The position numbers and the translations under genes are program-made. The notes beneath the pieces were generated by a model. The model made no database searches, had not been told where the DNA came from, and worked only from the letters and a program-made list of their open reading frames with translations. 64,000 bases of DNA, taken from Xanthomonas hortorum pv. pelargonii. GTDB taxonomy: Bacteria > Pseudomonadota > Gammaproteobacteria > Xanthomonadales > Xanthomonadaceae. Below are positions 18,928-28,023 of this stretch, piece by piece; within the stretch, counting starts at the first letter, position 1; each line of letters starts with the position of its first letter. The stretch spans positions 3,038,001 to 3,102,000 of the forward strand of contig NZ_CP098604.1 in the NCBI RefSeq assembly GCF_024499015.1. The letters are read 5' to 3'.

Positions 18928-19415
18928 GCCAGGCCCCGCTGCAGATCCGCAGCGCCACGCCCGATGACGCCGCGCTGCTGCACGAACTGGTCACCGCACT
19001 GGCGGTCTACGAACGCGAGCCCGACGCGGTCAAGGCCAGCCCGGACGACCTGCGCGCCAGCCTGTTCGGCGACGGCGCCACCGCGCACGCGTTGATTTGC
19101 GAGCAAGACGGCCAGGCGCTGGGATTTGCGGTGTATTTCTTCAACTACTCCACCTGGCTCGGTCGCAACGGTCTGTATCTGGAAGATCTGTTCGTGCGTC
19201 CGCAAGCGCGCGGGCAGGGCGCCGGCCTGGCGCTGTTGCGGCATCTGGCCCAGTTGGCTGTGCAGCGTGGCTGCGGGCGGTTCGAATGGTCGGTGCTGGA
19301 CTGGAACGCGCCGGCCATCGCGTTCTACCAGGCCGTCGGTGCGCGCCCGATGGAGGGCTGGACGGTGTACCGGCTCGACGGCGAGCGCCTGGCCGCGTTT
19401 GCCGCTGGCGCTTGA
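18924..19415 (+). CDS. GNAT-family N-acetyltransferase
   Basis: A 163-residue GNAT acyltransferase. Acetyl-CoA binding is shown by [31 protein letters not shown] (motif A, R/QxxGxG/A) at about residues 90-120. [19 protein letters not shown] (motif B) and the YxxF-like core complete the fold. It resembles the diamine (spermidine) N1-acetyltransferase-like subgroup, but the substrate is not certain. Its start codon overlaps the rpe stop (ATGA), so the two are probably translationally coupled. Confidence 0.85.
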   Translation: MSQAPLQIRSATPDDAALLHELVTALAVYEREPDAVKASPDDLRASLFGDGATAHALICEQDGQALGFAVYFFNYSTWLGRNGLYLEDLFVRPQARGQGAGLALLRHLAQLAVQRGCGRFEWSVLDWNAPAIAFYQAVGARPMEGWTVYRLDGERLAAFAAGA

Positions 19416-19448
19416 GCCAAGCGCGGCGCGCAACAGCGGCACATAAAA

Positions 19449-19476
19449 GAAGGCCGCTCCCACTGGAGCGGCCTTC
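19449..19476. terminator. Intrinsic terminator-like hairpin after the rpe-GNAT pair
   Basis: Near-perfect inverted repeat GAAGGCCGCTCC / GGAGCGGCCTTC with a 4-base loop, 35 bases after the GNAT stop. The A-run before it gives a T-tract on the minus strand; the plus-strand side lacks a T-run. It may act in both directions, but weakly on the plus strand. Confidence 0.65.
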
Positions 19477-19647
19477 AAGAAAATTGGAGGCTGATCCTGC
19501 CCCCGCCCGTCGTCCCTGCTATGGACTTCTATCCTCCGGGTCATCGATGACATGCCAATGACAGCCCGGTGGCAGTGCGTATTCACGATGCACGCAGCGG
19601 CCCGCTGCTAGCCTGCGCGCATCACTCCCACAGCATTGGCAGCGCGC

Positions 19648-20577
19648 ATGGCCCCGTCCCACTGGCGTCTGATCCTCAACGGCAAGTCCACCGACAATCT
19701 GGACCTGCGTGAGGCGGTGGGAACGCTGCGCAAGCGCGGCATCCAGCTCGATGTCCGGGTCACCTGGGAAGAGGGCGATGCCGAGCGTTATGTCGGCGAA
19801 GCCGTCGCCGATGGCGTACACACCGTGGTCGCCGCCGGAGGCGACGGCACCCTGAGCGAAGTGGCCGCCGCACTCGCCCATCACGACACCGATGCCGCTA
19901 CGCTGCCTTCGCTGGGTCTGGTGCCGCTGGGCACCGCCAACGACTTCGCCACCGCCGCCAACATCCCGCTCGAGCCGCTCGACGCGCTGACGCTGATCGC
20001 CGAACGCCCGGCGCAACCCATCGACCTGCTGCGCATCGAAGCCGAGCACGGCCCGCATTGGTGCGCCAACGTCGCCAGTGGCGGCTTCGGTACCCAGGTC
20101 ACCGTGGAAACCGACGAGGGCTTGAAGAAGATGCTCGGCGGCCTGGCCTATCTGATTACCGGCATGTCGCGGCTGGGGCGGATCGACCCGATCAGCGCCC
20201 GCTTCAGCGGCCCGGATTTCAGCTGGGAGGGCGAGTTCATCGCACTCGGCCTGGGCAATGGGCGCCAGGCCGGTGGCGGCCAGGCGCTGTGCCCGGAAGC
20301 CTTGATCGACGACGGCCTGCTCGACGTCACCATCGTGCCCGCGCTCAACGGCGAAGTGGCCGCCACCCTCGGCACCCTGGTCACCGGCGGCAAACAGGCC
20401 GCGCTGGAACGCGTTGCCTTGCGCGCCCGGCTGCCCTGGCTGGAGATGGTCTCGCACCAACCACTGACCTTGAATCTGGACGGTGAACCGGAGACCTCGC
20501 AGCATTTCCGCATCGAATGCGTGCCGGCGCGGTTGCGCATGCATTTGCCGGTGGAGTGCCCGTTGCGGAGCGCTTGA
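19648..20577 (+). CDS. yegS: Lipid kinase YegS-like
   Basis: A 309-residue diacylglycerol-kinase-fold protein of the YegS/BmrU type, which phosphorylates lipids. Motifs: LILNGKST at the N-terminus, [17 protein letters not shown] (the GGDGT nucleotide-binding motif) at about residue 70, [15 protein letters not shown], and the second domain with [31 protein letters not shown]. The ATG at 19648 starts at the conserved [17 protein letters not shown] four codons upstream is an alternative. It is a core gene standing alone. Confidence 0.9.
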   Translation: MAPSHWRLILNGKSTDNLDLREAVGTLRKRGIQLDVRVTWEEGDAERYVGEAVADGVHTVVAAGGDGTLSEVAAALAHHDTDAATLPSLGLVPLGTANDFATAANIPLEPLDALTLIAERPAQPIDLLRIEAEHGPHWCANVASGGFGTQVTVETDEGLKKMLGGLAYLITGMSRLGRIDPISARFSGPDFSWEGEFIALGLGNGRQAGGGQALCPEALIDDGLLDVTIVPALNGEVAATLGTLVTGGKQAALERVALRARLPWLEMVSHQPLTLNLDGEPETSQHFRIECVPARLRMHLPVECPLRSA

Positions 20578-21048
20578 AGCTGGGAATAGGGAATCGGGAA
20601 TCGGGATTCAAGCGAAGCAACTGCGGCTCAAGCGAAGCAATCGCCATCGCACCGCTGTAAGCCCCTCTCCCTCCGGGAGAGGGGTTGGGGTGAGGGTCCC
20701 TGTGCCGACACACATGCCGCTACCAGGCATCTCGCCCTGACATTGACCAACAGCAAGTCGTCGCAGACAGCCCACAGCCCAATACACCCATCAACGACAA
20801 ACACGCGTCATCCGGCCCGGATGTCACTCAGTTTGAAAAGCCACACCCAACAACACACGACCCAACCCACTTTCGCAATTCGCACATCTTCGGCACCGCA
20901 CCTGCTGCCCTAAACCAGCAGTTGCGCTACAGTACCCACGTGTCCCGCCTGACGACTTCACGCTCCTTCTCTTCCGCTCGCCGCTGGTGGCGATGGTGGC
21001 CCGTTGCCGTCGTCCGCCCCGCCACAGAGTCCCGGAAGGAAAGTCGTC
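20578..21048. other. Intergenic region with Xanthomonas-type repeats
   Basis: 470 bases between yegS and trpE. The left part has the motif GGGAATCGGG in tandem near 20588-20608, and then a palindrome (listed separately). The right part should carry the trpE promoter and leader. I see no leader peptide rich in Trp codons that would show attenuation. Confidence 0.55.
20662..20684. repeat. REP-like palindrome
   Basis: Perfect inverted repeat CCCCTCTCCC / GGGAGAGGGG with a 3-base loop, followed by GGGGTGAGGG. This is a dispersed intergenic palindrome type common in Xanthomonas. It may also stop yegS transcripts, although a T-tract is lacking. Confidence 0.7.
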
Positions 21049-22524
21049 TTGATCACCGCAGAGCAGTTCCAGCGCCAGGCCGCTGAAGGTCACACCCGTA
21101 TTCCCGTTGTCCGCGAAGTGCTGTCCGATCTGGATACGCCGCTCTCGGTCTATCTGAAGCTCGCCGACGGCGCCTATACCTATCTGTTCGAATCGGTCGA
21201 AGGCGGTGAACGCTTCGGGCGCTATTCCATCATCGGCCTGCCCGCGCGGCGCGTGTACAGCTTCCGCGGGCATACGCTGGAAATCAGCGAGCACGGCGAA
21301 GTGCTGGAAACCCGCGAGGTTGCCGACCCACTCGCCGAGGTCGATGCCTTGCGCGCCGAGCATTCTGTGCCGCAGCTCGACGGCCTGCCCGGCTTCACCG
21401 GCGGGCTGGTCGGCTGGTTCGGCTTCGAGTGCATCCAGTACATCGAGCCGCACCTGGGCGGCGGCGACAAACCCGACGAACTCGGCACGCCCGACATCCT
21501 GCTGATGCTCTCCGAAGAGCTGGCGGTGTTCGACAATCTCAAGGGCCGCCTGTACCTGATCGTGCATGCCGACCCGCGCCAGCCGCAGGCCTATGTGCGC
21601 GCCAATCGGCGCCTGGACGAACTGGCGCATCGCCTGCGTCAGGGTGGTGCGGGGTATCCGCAGGCGCAGATTTCCGATGCGATCGACGAGTCGGATTTCC
21701 GTTCCTCGTTTACCCGCGAGGAATATCACGCGGTGGTGCGCAAGGCGCAGGAATACGTGCGCGCCGGCGATATTTTTCAAGTGGTGCCGTCGCAGCGTTT
21801 GCGCGTGCCGTTTCGCGCGCGCCCGGTGGATGTGTATCGCGCCTTGCGCGCGCTCAATCCATCGCCGTACATGTATTTTCTCGATGTCGGCGGCACGCAA
21901 GTCGTCGGTTCCTCGCCGGAAATCCTGGCGCGCCTGCGCGATGGTGTGGTCACCGTGCGCCCGATCGCCGGCACCCGCCCGCGTGGCGCCACGCCCGAGC
22001 TGGACAAGGCGCTGGAAGCCGAATTGCTGGCCGATCCGAAGGAGCGGGCCGAGCACGTGATGCTGATCGATCTGGGGCGTAACGATGTCGGTCGCGTTGC
22101 CGAACCTGGCTCGGTGAAAGTCGGCGAGCAGTTCGTGATCGAACGCTACAGCCACGTCATGCACATCGTCAGCGAAGTGACCGGTACGCTCAAGGCCGGC
22201 CTGAATTACAGCGATGTGCTACGCGCCACGTTCCCGGCCGGCACCGTCAGCGGCGCACCGAAAATCCGCGCGCTGGAAATCATCCGCGAGCTGGAGCCGG
22301 TCAAACGCAACGTGTATTCCGGCGCAGTCGGCTATATCGGCTGGCACGGCGATGCCGACACCGCAATCGCGATCCGCACCGCGGTCATCCAGGACGGCTA
22401 CCTGTATGTGCAGGCCGGCGGCGGGGTGGTCTACGACTCTGATCCCGACCTGGAATGGCAGGAGACGATGAACAAGGGCCGCGCGCTGTTTCGTGCGGTT
22501 GCGCAGGCAGCCAAGGGGTTGTGA
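21049..22524 (+). CDS. trpE: Anthranilate synthase component I
   Basis: A 491-residue chorismate-utilizing enzyme that converts chorismate plus glutamine-derived ammonia to anthranilate, the first step of tryptophan synthesis. The N-terminal domain includes [33 protein letters not shown] (tryptophan feedback site region). The C-terminal catalytic domain has the [24 protein letters not shown], and [15 protein letters not shown] motifs. I chose the TTG at 21049 ([10 protein letters not shown]) because GGAAGGAAAG precedes it at good spacing and it gives the family length. It overlaps the next gene by one base (TGATG). Confidence 0.92.
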   Translation: MITAEQFQRQAAEGHTRIPVVREVLSDLDTPLSVYLKLADGAYTYLFESVEGGERFGRYSIIGLPARRVYSFRGHTLEISEHGEVLETREVADPLAEVDALRAEHSVPQLDGLPGFTGGLVGWFGFECIQYIEPHLGGGDKPDELGTPDILLMLSEELAVFDNLKGRLYLIVHADPRQPQAYVRANRRLDELAHRLRQGGAGYPQAQISDAIDESDFRSSFTREEYHAVVRKAQEYVRAGDIFQVVPSQRLRVPFRARPVDVYRALRALNPSPYMYFLDVGGTQVVGSSPEILARLRDGVVTVRPIAGTRPRGATPELDKALEAELLADPKERAEHVMLIDLGRNDVGRVAEPGSVKVGEQFVIERYSHVMHIVSEVTGTLKAGLNYSDVLRATFPAGTVSGAPKIRALEIIRELEPVKRNVYSGAVGYIGWHGDADTAIAIRTAVIQDGYLYVQAGGGVVYDSDPDLEWQETMNKGRALFRAVAQAAKGL

Positions 22525-23591
22525 TGGACGGGCAGCGCAGCGCCGTACGCATCAGTTTTCGCAACGACTACAGCGAGGGTGCGCACCCGCGTCTGCTGCA
22601 GGCACTGGTGCAGGCCAGTGCCGAGCAGAACGCCGGCTACGGCACCGATCGTCACAGCGAACGTGCGATTGCGTTGATCCGGCAGGCGGTCGCGCGACCG
22701 CAGGCGGCGGTGCATCTGTTGGTCGGTGGCACGCAGACCAATCTGACCGCGATTGCCGCGTTTCTGCGCCCGCATCAGGCCGTGATCGCAGTCGAAGCCG
22801 GCCATATCGCCACGCACGAAACCGGTGCGATCGAAGCGACCGGCCACAAGGTGCTCACCGTGCCCGCGCTTCACGACAAGCTGACCCCGGCGCTGATCCA
22901 GCCGGTGCTTGGCGTGCATGGCAACGAGCACATGGTGCAACCGCGCCTGGTCTACATCTCCAACAGCACCGAGAGCGGCACCATCTACACGCGTGCCGAA
23001 CTCGACGCGTTGTCGCGTTTTTGCCGCGCGCACGACTTGCTGCTGTATCTGGATGGCGCGCGCCTGGGCGCAGCGCTGACAGCGGATGGCAACGATCTGG
23101 ATCTACCGACGATCGCCACGCTGACCGATGCGTTCTACATCGGCGGCACCAAGAACGGTGCCTTGCTCGGCGAAGCCTTGGTCATCGTCAATCCCGCATT
23201 GCAGGCCGACTTCCGTTATCTGATCAAGCAGCGCGGCGCGCTGCTGGCCAAGGGCATGGTGCTGGGCACGCAGTTCGCCACCTTGTTCGAGGATGGATTG
23301 TTCTTCGAGCTGGCTGCGCATGCCAATGCGATGGCGCAGCGTTTGCGCGCCGGATTGCTGGCCGCTGGCGCGCAGTTCACCAGCGACTCGCCGACCAATC
23401 AGCAGTTCATCGCCGTCAGCGCGCAGCAGGCCGCGCAGCTGGCGCAACGCTACGACTTCGAGCGTTGGGAAGTCCGTGCCGATGGAAGCCACGTGATCCG
23501 CTTCGTGACCTCGTGGGCGACCACGGCCGCGTCGGTCGATCGGCTCTGCGCGGACGTCGCAGCGCTCAGCCACTCCGGCTCGCATTCATAA
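22524..23591 (+). CDS. ltaE: Low-specificity threonine aldolase-type PLP enzyme
   Basis: A 355-residue fold-type I pyridoxal-phosphate enzyme of the beta-eliminating lyase/threonine aldolase family. It has the N-terminal SFRNDYSEGAHPRLLQAL, GGTQTNLTAIAAFLRP (cofactor phosphate region), HIATHETGAIE, YLDGARLGAAL (Asp contacting the PLP ring) and the PLP lysine in YIGGTKNGALLGEAL. Threonine cleavage to glycine and acetaldehyde is the likely reaction, although this branch of the family also includes other beta-eliminating enzymes. It is coupled to trpE by a TGATG overlap. Confidence 0.82.
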   Translation: MDGQRSAVRISFRNDYSEGAHPRLLQALVQASAEQNAGYGTDRHSERAIALIRQAVARPQAAVHLLVGGTQTNLTAIAAFLRPHQAVIAVEAGHIATHETGAIEATGHKVLTVPALHDKLTPALIQPVLGVHGNEHMVQPRLVYISNSTESGTIYTRAELDALSRFCRAHDLLLYLDGARLGAALTADGNDLDLPTIATLTDAFYIGGTKNGALLGEALVIVNPALQADFRYLIKQRGALLAKGMVLGTQFATLFEDGLFFELAAHANAMAQRLRAGLLAAGAQFTSDSPTNQQFIAVSAQQAAQLAQRYDFERWEVRADGSHVIRFVTSWATTAASVDRLCADVAALSHSGSHS

Positions 23592-23618
23592 CCACCTCTC
23601 TCATCAAGGAAGAACCCG

Positions 23619-23681
23619 ATGAAGCAAATTGCCGGCACCTACACTGAAAACATCTATGCAGTCTTACTGATTGCGCAGTGA
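23619..23681 (+). pseudogene. 5' stub of a pirin-family gene at an island boundary
   Basis: A ribosome binding site (AAGGAAG) and start codon lead into MKQIAGTYT, the usual N-terminus of the pirin-family protein that follows threonine aldolase in xanthomonads. After nine codons the sequence departs from the family and stops at 23681. The pirin body is missing. The break at about 23645 therefore marks a deletion or insertion edge where core genome gives way to accessory DNA. Confidence 0.55.
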
Positions 23682-24304
23682 GTCCCGCAATCCGCATCGT
23701 CAGCAAGAAAGGTGTCTATGTCATGGGCAAGTATCCGGAGATATTGCTGCCCTCTGCACGAGCCGAGCATGACAAGGCGCGCATAAACAGCCGGCATTGT
23801 CTCTTGGGGACAAATTGGCAGTGCATGCGTTCAGAGTCGACAAAGATTCAATGTGGGACTCTCGGTTGAGTACCAATCCAGCCACTGTGTATACAGATGG
23901 CACGAGAAGTCAGACATTTGACGAGGTCTCGTCAAGTACGGTGGAGCACTTGCGCGAAGGAATTGAGGCGCTGAGGCGTATCAACAACGATTGAACGCCA
24001 CACGCCAAGCACACATGTTGGGGCGCGAAGCTGCTGCTTGCGCTGTGCATACGCCGAGCCGTCATGTGCCTGTTGTCCGCCATTGCGCTGGCTCTGAGAC
24101 ACAAGGTGCCAGGTCGCGTTGCCGCCTTCTCCATCTTTAAATGGCATTTAACCGCACTCTGATCTACCAAGTTCTGTGCGAACAAACCGCGATAACAACT
24201 GACACTCTGCCGGCACGCATAGCCGTGTGACAGGCGCTCCCCGGAGCCCTGTCATCTTGAACGAAGCATGGCGCTGACAGCAGTCGCCACTACTGGTTTG
24301 AGAA
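23682..24304. other. Unassigned region with a possible broken small gene
   Basis: About 620 bases with lower coding density. Two overlapping plus-strand frames (23678-23869, then 23797-23994) could be one small protein split by a frameshift. The second frame reads SLGDKLAVHAFRVDKDSMWDSRLSTN and ends LREGIEALRRINND. I do not recognise a family. The remainder, 24000-24300, shows no supported gene and should hold the 3' side of the minus-strand effector gene at 24305. Confidence 0.35.
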
Positions 24305-26467
24305 CTATCCGAATGTGGCTTCGCTACCACTTCGCATGTGCAACAACGAGGCGAGCAGCGCCGAATCGATCGTGGAGCGGTGTACCTTCGCATCGGCATG
24401 ACCGAGCGCTCGCATGAGCATCTCCCAGCGCTTCCCTAGATTTTTCTCTCTTGCCGTTTTCAGATGGACGGCGTTAAAAGCCTTGTAGCCTAGGGTAGGC
24501 AACGCGTCCGCCGTCACCGGCTCGGCAGTATGCAGGTGTACGAACCATGGCGCAGGGCGCTTGCCGTTGGACAACGGTGCGTGGTCGATACGTATCTCAA
24601 ACAGCGTGCCGCGATCTCCATTGTCGTGGTCGGAGGGTAATCGAATTGGTGAAGTTACGCGGGCAACCTCGCTCATCTTCAGCAAGCGCGAAAGATGCGG
24701 CGAACGGGGCTGCGGGTCGCTCTTCAGCGCATCTGCTTCGCGGAGCTGCACACGCTGCTCGATCATGTCCACCAGCTGCAAACGCTCGGTGAGTTGGGCA
24801 ACCCGATCGTCTTCTGGCGACAGTTTCGCCTTTGTCTGCAGCAACCGATCCCTTGCGAACCAGTCCCGGACCGACGCGCGTACGAGCGTGAAAGCAATCG
24901 CCGCATCTTGCCCGGAGCGATGCATCATACTGTTGACGCTGCTGGTGTCCCTTCCCAGCATTTCCGCAATCAGCATGAAGTCCGCGTCCAGTTCGGTCAC
25001 CATGGATCGTTCCAGCGGAATGCTCTTCAACAGCGCATCCGCTTGTTTTTGTGCAAGCGTCCGTGTATCGCTCAAGATGGCAGGAGGTGCAGGGACGAGG
25101 CTAGACTCTTCGGCCGCTCGATTGCCCGGCTTGCGATGCTTGCGGGCCGATCTCGGCGACGCCCTCGGCACGGGCAGCTGCTCAATCGTTGCAGATGGCG
25201 ACGTGACGACCTCGCGCTTTCCGGCGACAACGGAACTGTTGAGGTCAAGCACACACTGTCGATAATCAGTCAGTGCCTGCGCCAAATCGAGCATCGATCT
25301 CCAGATATGATCGTCGCAATCATTCTCAATGAGAGTAGCGACATCCACGCATAGCTTCAGACCGATGCGCCCAAAGTGCTCTGCATAGTCCTCAAGAACG
25401 TCTTTGTGTTGTGCCACCACCTGCGGAGTCAATGCAACGCCGGCTTCCGAGGGACATATCGATTCGATCAGGACTTGGCTCAGCGCCGAAAACGCCGCTG
25501 CTACGTTATCGCCGCAGTAGTTCTTGGCCTCGTCCAATTCGTGCAATCTAGCCATGACTTCCGGCATGCCCTTGGCCTCGACCTGATGCTCCAGCTGCAG
25601 ACGATGGATATCGACGAGCAGACTCCGGATTGACTGCATCGTTTCATGACAAAAACCCAGATTGCTCCTGATCAACGGCACCATGGCTGAGACATTTTCG
25701 CGTATTTTCTTGTGTGTATCCGGCGCCTTCATGCGTCTCAGCAACTCATCCATTGCTCCCCGGTACTGTTCGATTTCGCTCAAATACCCCTGCCACTCTT
25801 CGGTTTGCTGACGCTCAACATCACTGTTGTGCAGCTCCGCCTGCACAGTAGTGGCGCCGATCGCGGGCTCAATCGGCCGAATGATGTCAAATTGCTGCAT
25901 CCACTTGTCTTCCAGCAGTTCGTCACGTGCTGCATAACCGACTACAGCGGACGTTCCGAGAAGCGTCAACAATGCATGTTCGTGCTCCACTGCGGCTTTA
26001 GACTGCAACCGCCCCTGCACCTTCAAATCGGCGACTGCCTGCAATCCTTCGCGGGCAGACTTCATGGCAGCCAGCGATAGCTTGACCTTCTGTTCCGGGA
26101 CCACTTTCGACGTAGCCCCTCGTTGTCCCTGCGGGCCTTCATTACTGCCGATCAGATCTCTAAAGATCTTGGCCTTGCCAAGCGCTTTTCTCAGCATTTC
26201 GCCTGTGTCAATGCGCTGAAGCTGCATGGCAGCCGCGGGTAATAACACAGGGCTTGATGGCCCCGGCAACACATCAGACGAACCCACAACGGTCTGCCTT
26301 ACGGGCTTGGGGGGCCTGGCGGCAAGTCCGTGTAGTTGCGGCGACTGCTTAACAGGGCGGCCGCCAGTAGTGTTTGTTGCCGTCGCGGAGTCTGTCGGCA
26401 CAATGGCAAGGTTCGTCGACTCAGCCAACTCTATAGAGCGCTGCTTGATCATTTCGACACGATGCAT
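24305..26467 (-). CDS. xopP: XopP-like type III effector
   Basis: A 720-residue hydrophilic protein with a Ser/Thr/Pro-rich N-terminus suited to type III export. The long helical middle has charged segments (residues about 90-420) and a Pro/Arg linker (about 445-480). The C-terminal domain ends in a segment typical of the XopP/Ralstonia RipH (HLK) family: WFVHLHTAEPVTADALPTLGYKAFNAVHLKTAREKNLGKRWE. XopP proteins act in the plant cell; a member from X. oryzae inhibits a host U-box ubiquitin ligase. GGAAGA lies before the ATG, and an in-frame stop just upstream fixes the start. A PIP box lies about 380 bases upstream on the same strand. Family assignment rests on the C-terminal motif, and the N-terminal half is diverged. 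Confidence 0.65.
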   Translation of the reverse strand: MHRVEMIKQRSIELAESTNLAIVPTDSATATNTTGGRPVKQSPQLHGLAARPPKPVRQTVVGSSDVLPGPSSPVLLPAAAMQLQRIDTGEMLRKALGKAKIFRDLIGSNEGPQGQRGATSKVVPEQKVKLSLAAMKSAREGLQAVADLKVQGRLQSKAAVEHEHALLTLLGTSAVVGYAARDELLEDKWMQQFDIIRPIEPAIGATTVQAELHNSDVERQQTEEWQGYLSEIEQYRGAMDELLRRMKAPDTHKKIRENVSAMVPLIRSNLGFCHETMQSIRSLLVDIHRLQLEHQVEAKGMPEVMARLHELDEAKNYCGDNVAAAFSALSQVLIESICPSEAGVALTPQVVAQHKDVLEDYAEHFGRIGLKLCVDVATLIENDCDDHIWRSMLDLAQALTDYRQCVLDLNSSVVAGKREVVTSPSATIEQLPVPRASPRSARKHRKPGNRAAEESSLVPAPPAILSDTRTLAQKQADALLKSIPLERSMVTELDADFMLIAEMLGRDTSSVNSMMHRSGQDAAIAFTLVRASVRDWFARDRLLQTKAKLSPEDDRVAQLTERLQLVDMIEQRVQLREADALKSDPQPRSPHLSRLLKMSEVARVTSPIRLPSDHDNGDRGTLFEIRIDHAPLSNGKRPAPWFVHLHTAEPVTADALPTLGYKAFNAVHLKTAREKNLGKRWEMLMRALGHADAKVHRSTIDSALLASLLHMRSGSEATFG

Positions 26468-26848
26468 GATTTCTTCCTTTTCTTCTGGCGTTCATAACAC
26501 CATCACTGATTAACTGTTCGCTGCGCTATATTGACAATGATTAATCATGTCGCCGGCAAGTGAAAATAATTGCTGAATACCGCCGATTGCCCTGCCAGCG
26601 CGCAATTAATCAATCGAAGGATTAGGAATAGCCCCGATTTTCTGCCAGTTTCCGCGATTAAAGGTGGCGCTTTCGCCCCTTCGAAAAGATCTCGAAGAGG
26701 ATCCTTCTGAAGCATGTGGTCGGGCTGCCAATGAGTATGTGTGCGCTCGCCCTGTCTAGTTTTGTGTAAATGAATATTCGCATATTCGTCGACAAAAGCG
26801 CGGGGACAACAAGTAAGTCAGAACCGATCCGGCACTGCGCAAAAAGAT

Positions 26849-26873
26849 GCGAACGGATGGCTATTGGTCCGAA
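26849..26873 (-). promoter_or_regulatory. PIP box (HrpX site) upstream of the XopP-like gene
   Basis: On the minus strand it reads TTCGG-N15-TTCGC, matching the plant-inducible promoter pattern TTCGB-N15-TTCGB bound by HrpX. About 30 bases downstream the sequence is TTACTT, a weak -10. The next gene on this strand starts 380 bases on, giving a long leader if the site is used. Confidence 0.55.
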
Positions 26874-27017
26874 GCTCCGCACTGCTCCCCAGCGTGCATC
26901 TGCGATGCGGCGGTGGATCCGATTTTTACTTGTCCTTGAGTGGAACTGATTAGCCCACCCTTATGCTCCATCGCGCGTTAGACGACATCCAGAACGACGG
27001 TCGATTAACTCGCTTAT

Positions 27018-27042
27018 TTCGCACATGAAAATAAAGGTTCGT
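27018..27042 (+). promoter_or_regulatory. Perfect PIP box with -10 for the transglutaminase-fold effector
   Basis: TTCGC-N15-TTCGT exactly. 31 bases beyond it is CAGACT (27074-27079), matching the YANNNT -10 at the 30-32 base spacing known for HrpX-controlled promoters. The box overlaps an in-frame ATG at 27025, so that ATG cannot be the real start. The first ATG after the -10 is at 27106. Confidence 0.85.
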
Positions 27043-27105
27043 TCTTCGAGAAATCTTAAAGTGCCAAGAAGATCAGACTTGCCGTCCCGTATCCAGGACG
27101 TTGAC

Positions 27106-28023
27106 ATGCCAAAGATCCATCGTTCCAATGGCTTACACGAATCCCATTCACCCAATGGCTTGGCAGGCTTCGATCAAGAGTCCATTGTCAAACTTCATGA
27201 ATATACAGCTCCTGAGTTCCTCGGGCTGAGTAAGTTCAGTTCGAAAAAGAAGAAAGTAAACGCCTCCACTATGCAAAACTTGAAGCTCGCTGAAGATACA
27301 GTGCTGAAAGTAAAATACTTGCTACCTTATGGTGCAGGTAACCAGAAAACTGACATCAGCTACACCCAAGGAGAGTCATGGGCAAGGCGGGCGATGCTGC
27401 GAGACAATGAGTATAATCAGGATCCCATTCAGAATGCGGGTAGGGCTGTAGCTTACCAAGCCGGAAACTGCAACGAACATGCAAATGTGGGTTATACGCT
27501 ATTGGCGGCCAGCTCACTCAATGCGCCTCTACTTCGAGTAAGCGACGCAGATGAAGACCATGCTTACGTGCTGATTGGTGATCCCCGTGACCCCACGTGG
27601 GGCGAGAAAGATACGGTCGTTGTGGATGCGTGGGTGACACATCCAGCAGCAATGACGTTAGACCAATCAAAAGGCTTAAATCCGCAGCCTAATCCCTTGT
27701 TCCAACGGCCTCCACGGGCTCAGCCAGATGCCAGAGCGACCGCTGCACTTGCCAACGTAAGCCCAGTATCGACTGAGAATGTCAATAAATATCTTCTTGA
27801 GCAGAGAGGCGCACCTGAAATTGGGCAGCCGCTCCTAAGGCACATTGATGCCTATGTGGATACAAGCAAATTTTTCAACGAACGCGTTTCGGTTGGCGAC
27901 CCAAGCACCAGATATCAATCCTCAGCACTATCCTCAAAGTCGTTCGATAAGATTATGTACTGCACAATCGAGAAAGAAAATTATGCAGATGCTGCCTGGC
28001 GTGGCAACGGGTTTAGGTGGTAG
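27106..28023 (+). CDS. Candidate type III effector, transglutaminase-like Cys-His-Asp fold (HopX/XopE-like)
   Basis: A 305-residue protein. The likely catalytic triad is Cys122 in QAGNCNEHANVGYTLL, His152 in DEDHAYVLIGD and Asp174 in VVVDAWVTHP, the order and spacing of the papain/transglutaminase superfamily. It is most like the HopX (AvrPphE)/XopE effectors, in which this triad is needed for activity in the plant. The start at 27106 is chosen from promoter geometry: a perfect PIP box and -10 lie just upstream, and AGGA precedes the ATG. Base composition is lower in GC than neighbouring genes, which suggests acquisition. Close XopE membership is not proven; another transglutaminase-fold effector family is possible. 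Confidence 0.65.
   Translation: MPKIHRSNGLHESHSPNGLAGFDQESIVKLHEYTAPEFLGLSKFSSKKKKVNASTMQNLKLAEDTVLKVKYLLPYGAGNQKTDISYTQGESWARRAMLRDNEYNQDPIQNAGRAVAYQAGNCNEHANVGYTLLAASSLNAPLLRVSDADEDHAYVLIGDPRDPTWGEKDTVVVDAWVTHPAAMTLDQSKGLNPQPNPLFQRPPRAQPDARATAALANVSPVSTENVNKYLLEQRGAPEIGQPLLRHIDAYVDTSKFFNERVSVGDPSTRYQSSALSSKSFDKIMYCTIEKENYADAAWRGNGFRW

Larger units (their letters stand above)
26468..27105. other. AT-richer divergent intergenic region with two PIP boxes
   Basis: About 640 bases between two divergent candidate effector genes, visibly richer in A/T than the rest of the window. It contains a minus-strand PIP box at 26849-26873 and a plus-strand one at 27018-27042. An open frame at 26658-26882 on the minus strand contains the first PIP box and is therefore unlikely to be a gene. 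Confidence 0.6.

Noticed and set aside
19519..20544. 341-codon minus-strand open frame opposite yegS
   Set aside because: It mirrors the codon phase of yegS, lacks any family motif and has no ribosome binding site.
20824..22164. 446-codon minus-strand open frame opposite trpE
   Set aside because: It is a shadow of trpE; composition is His/Arg/Gln-rich and no motif is recognisable.
26658..26882. Small minus-strand ORF upstream of the XopP-like gene
   Set aside because: It contains the PIP box within its coding sequence and has no start context or homology, so it is more likely leader or promoter DNA.
27025..27105. 27-codon N-terminal extension of the transglutaminase-fold effector
   Set aside because: The PIP box and -10 lie inside it, so transcription should begin downstream of this ATG.
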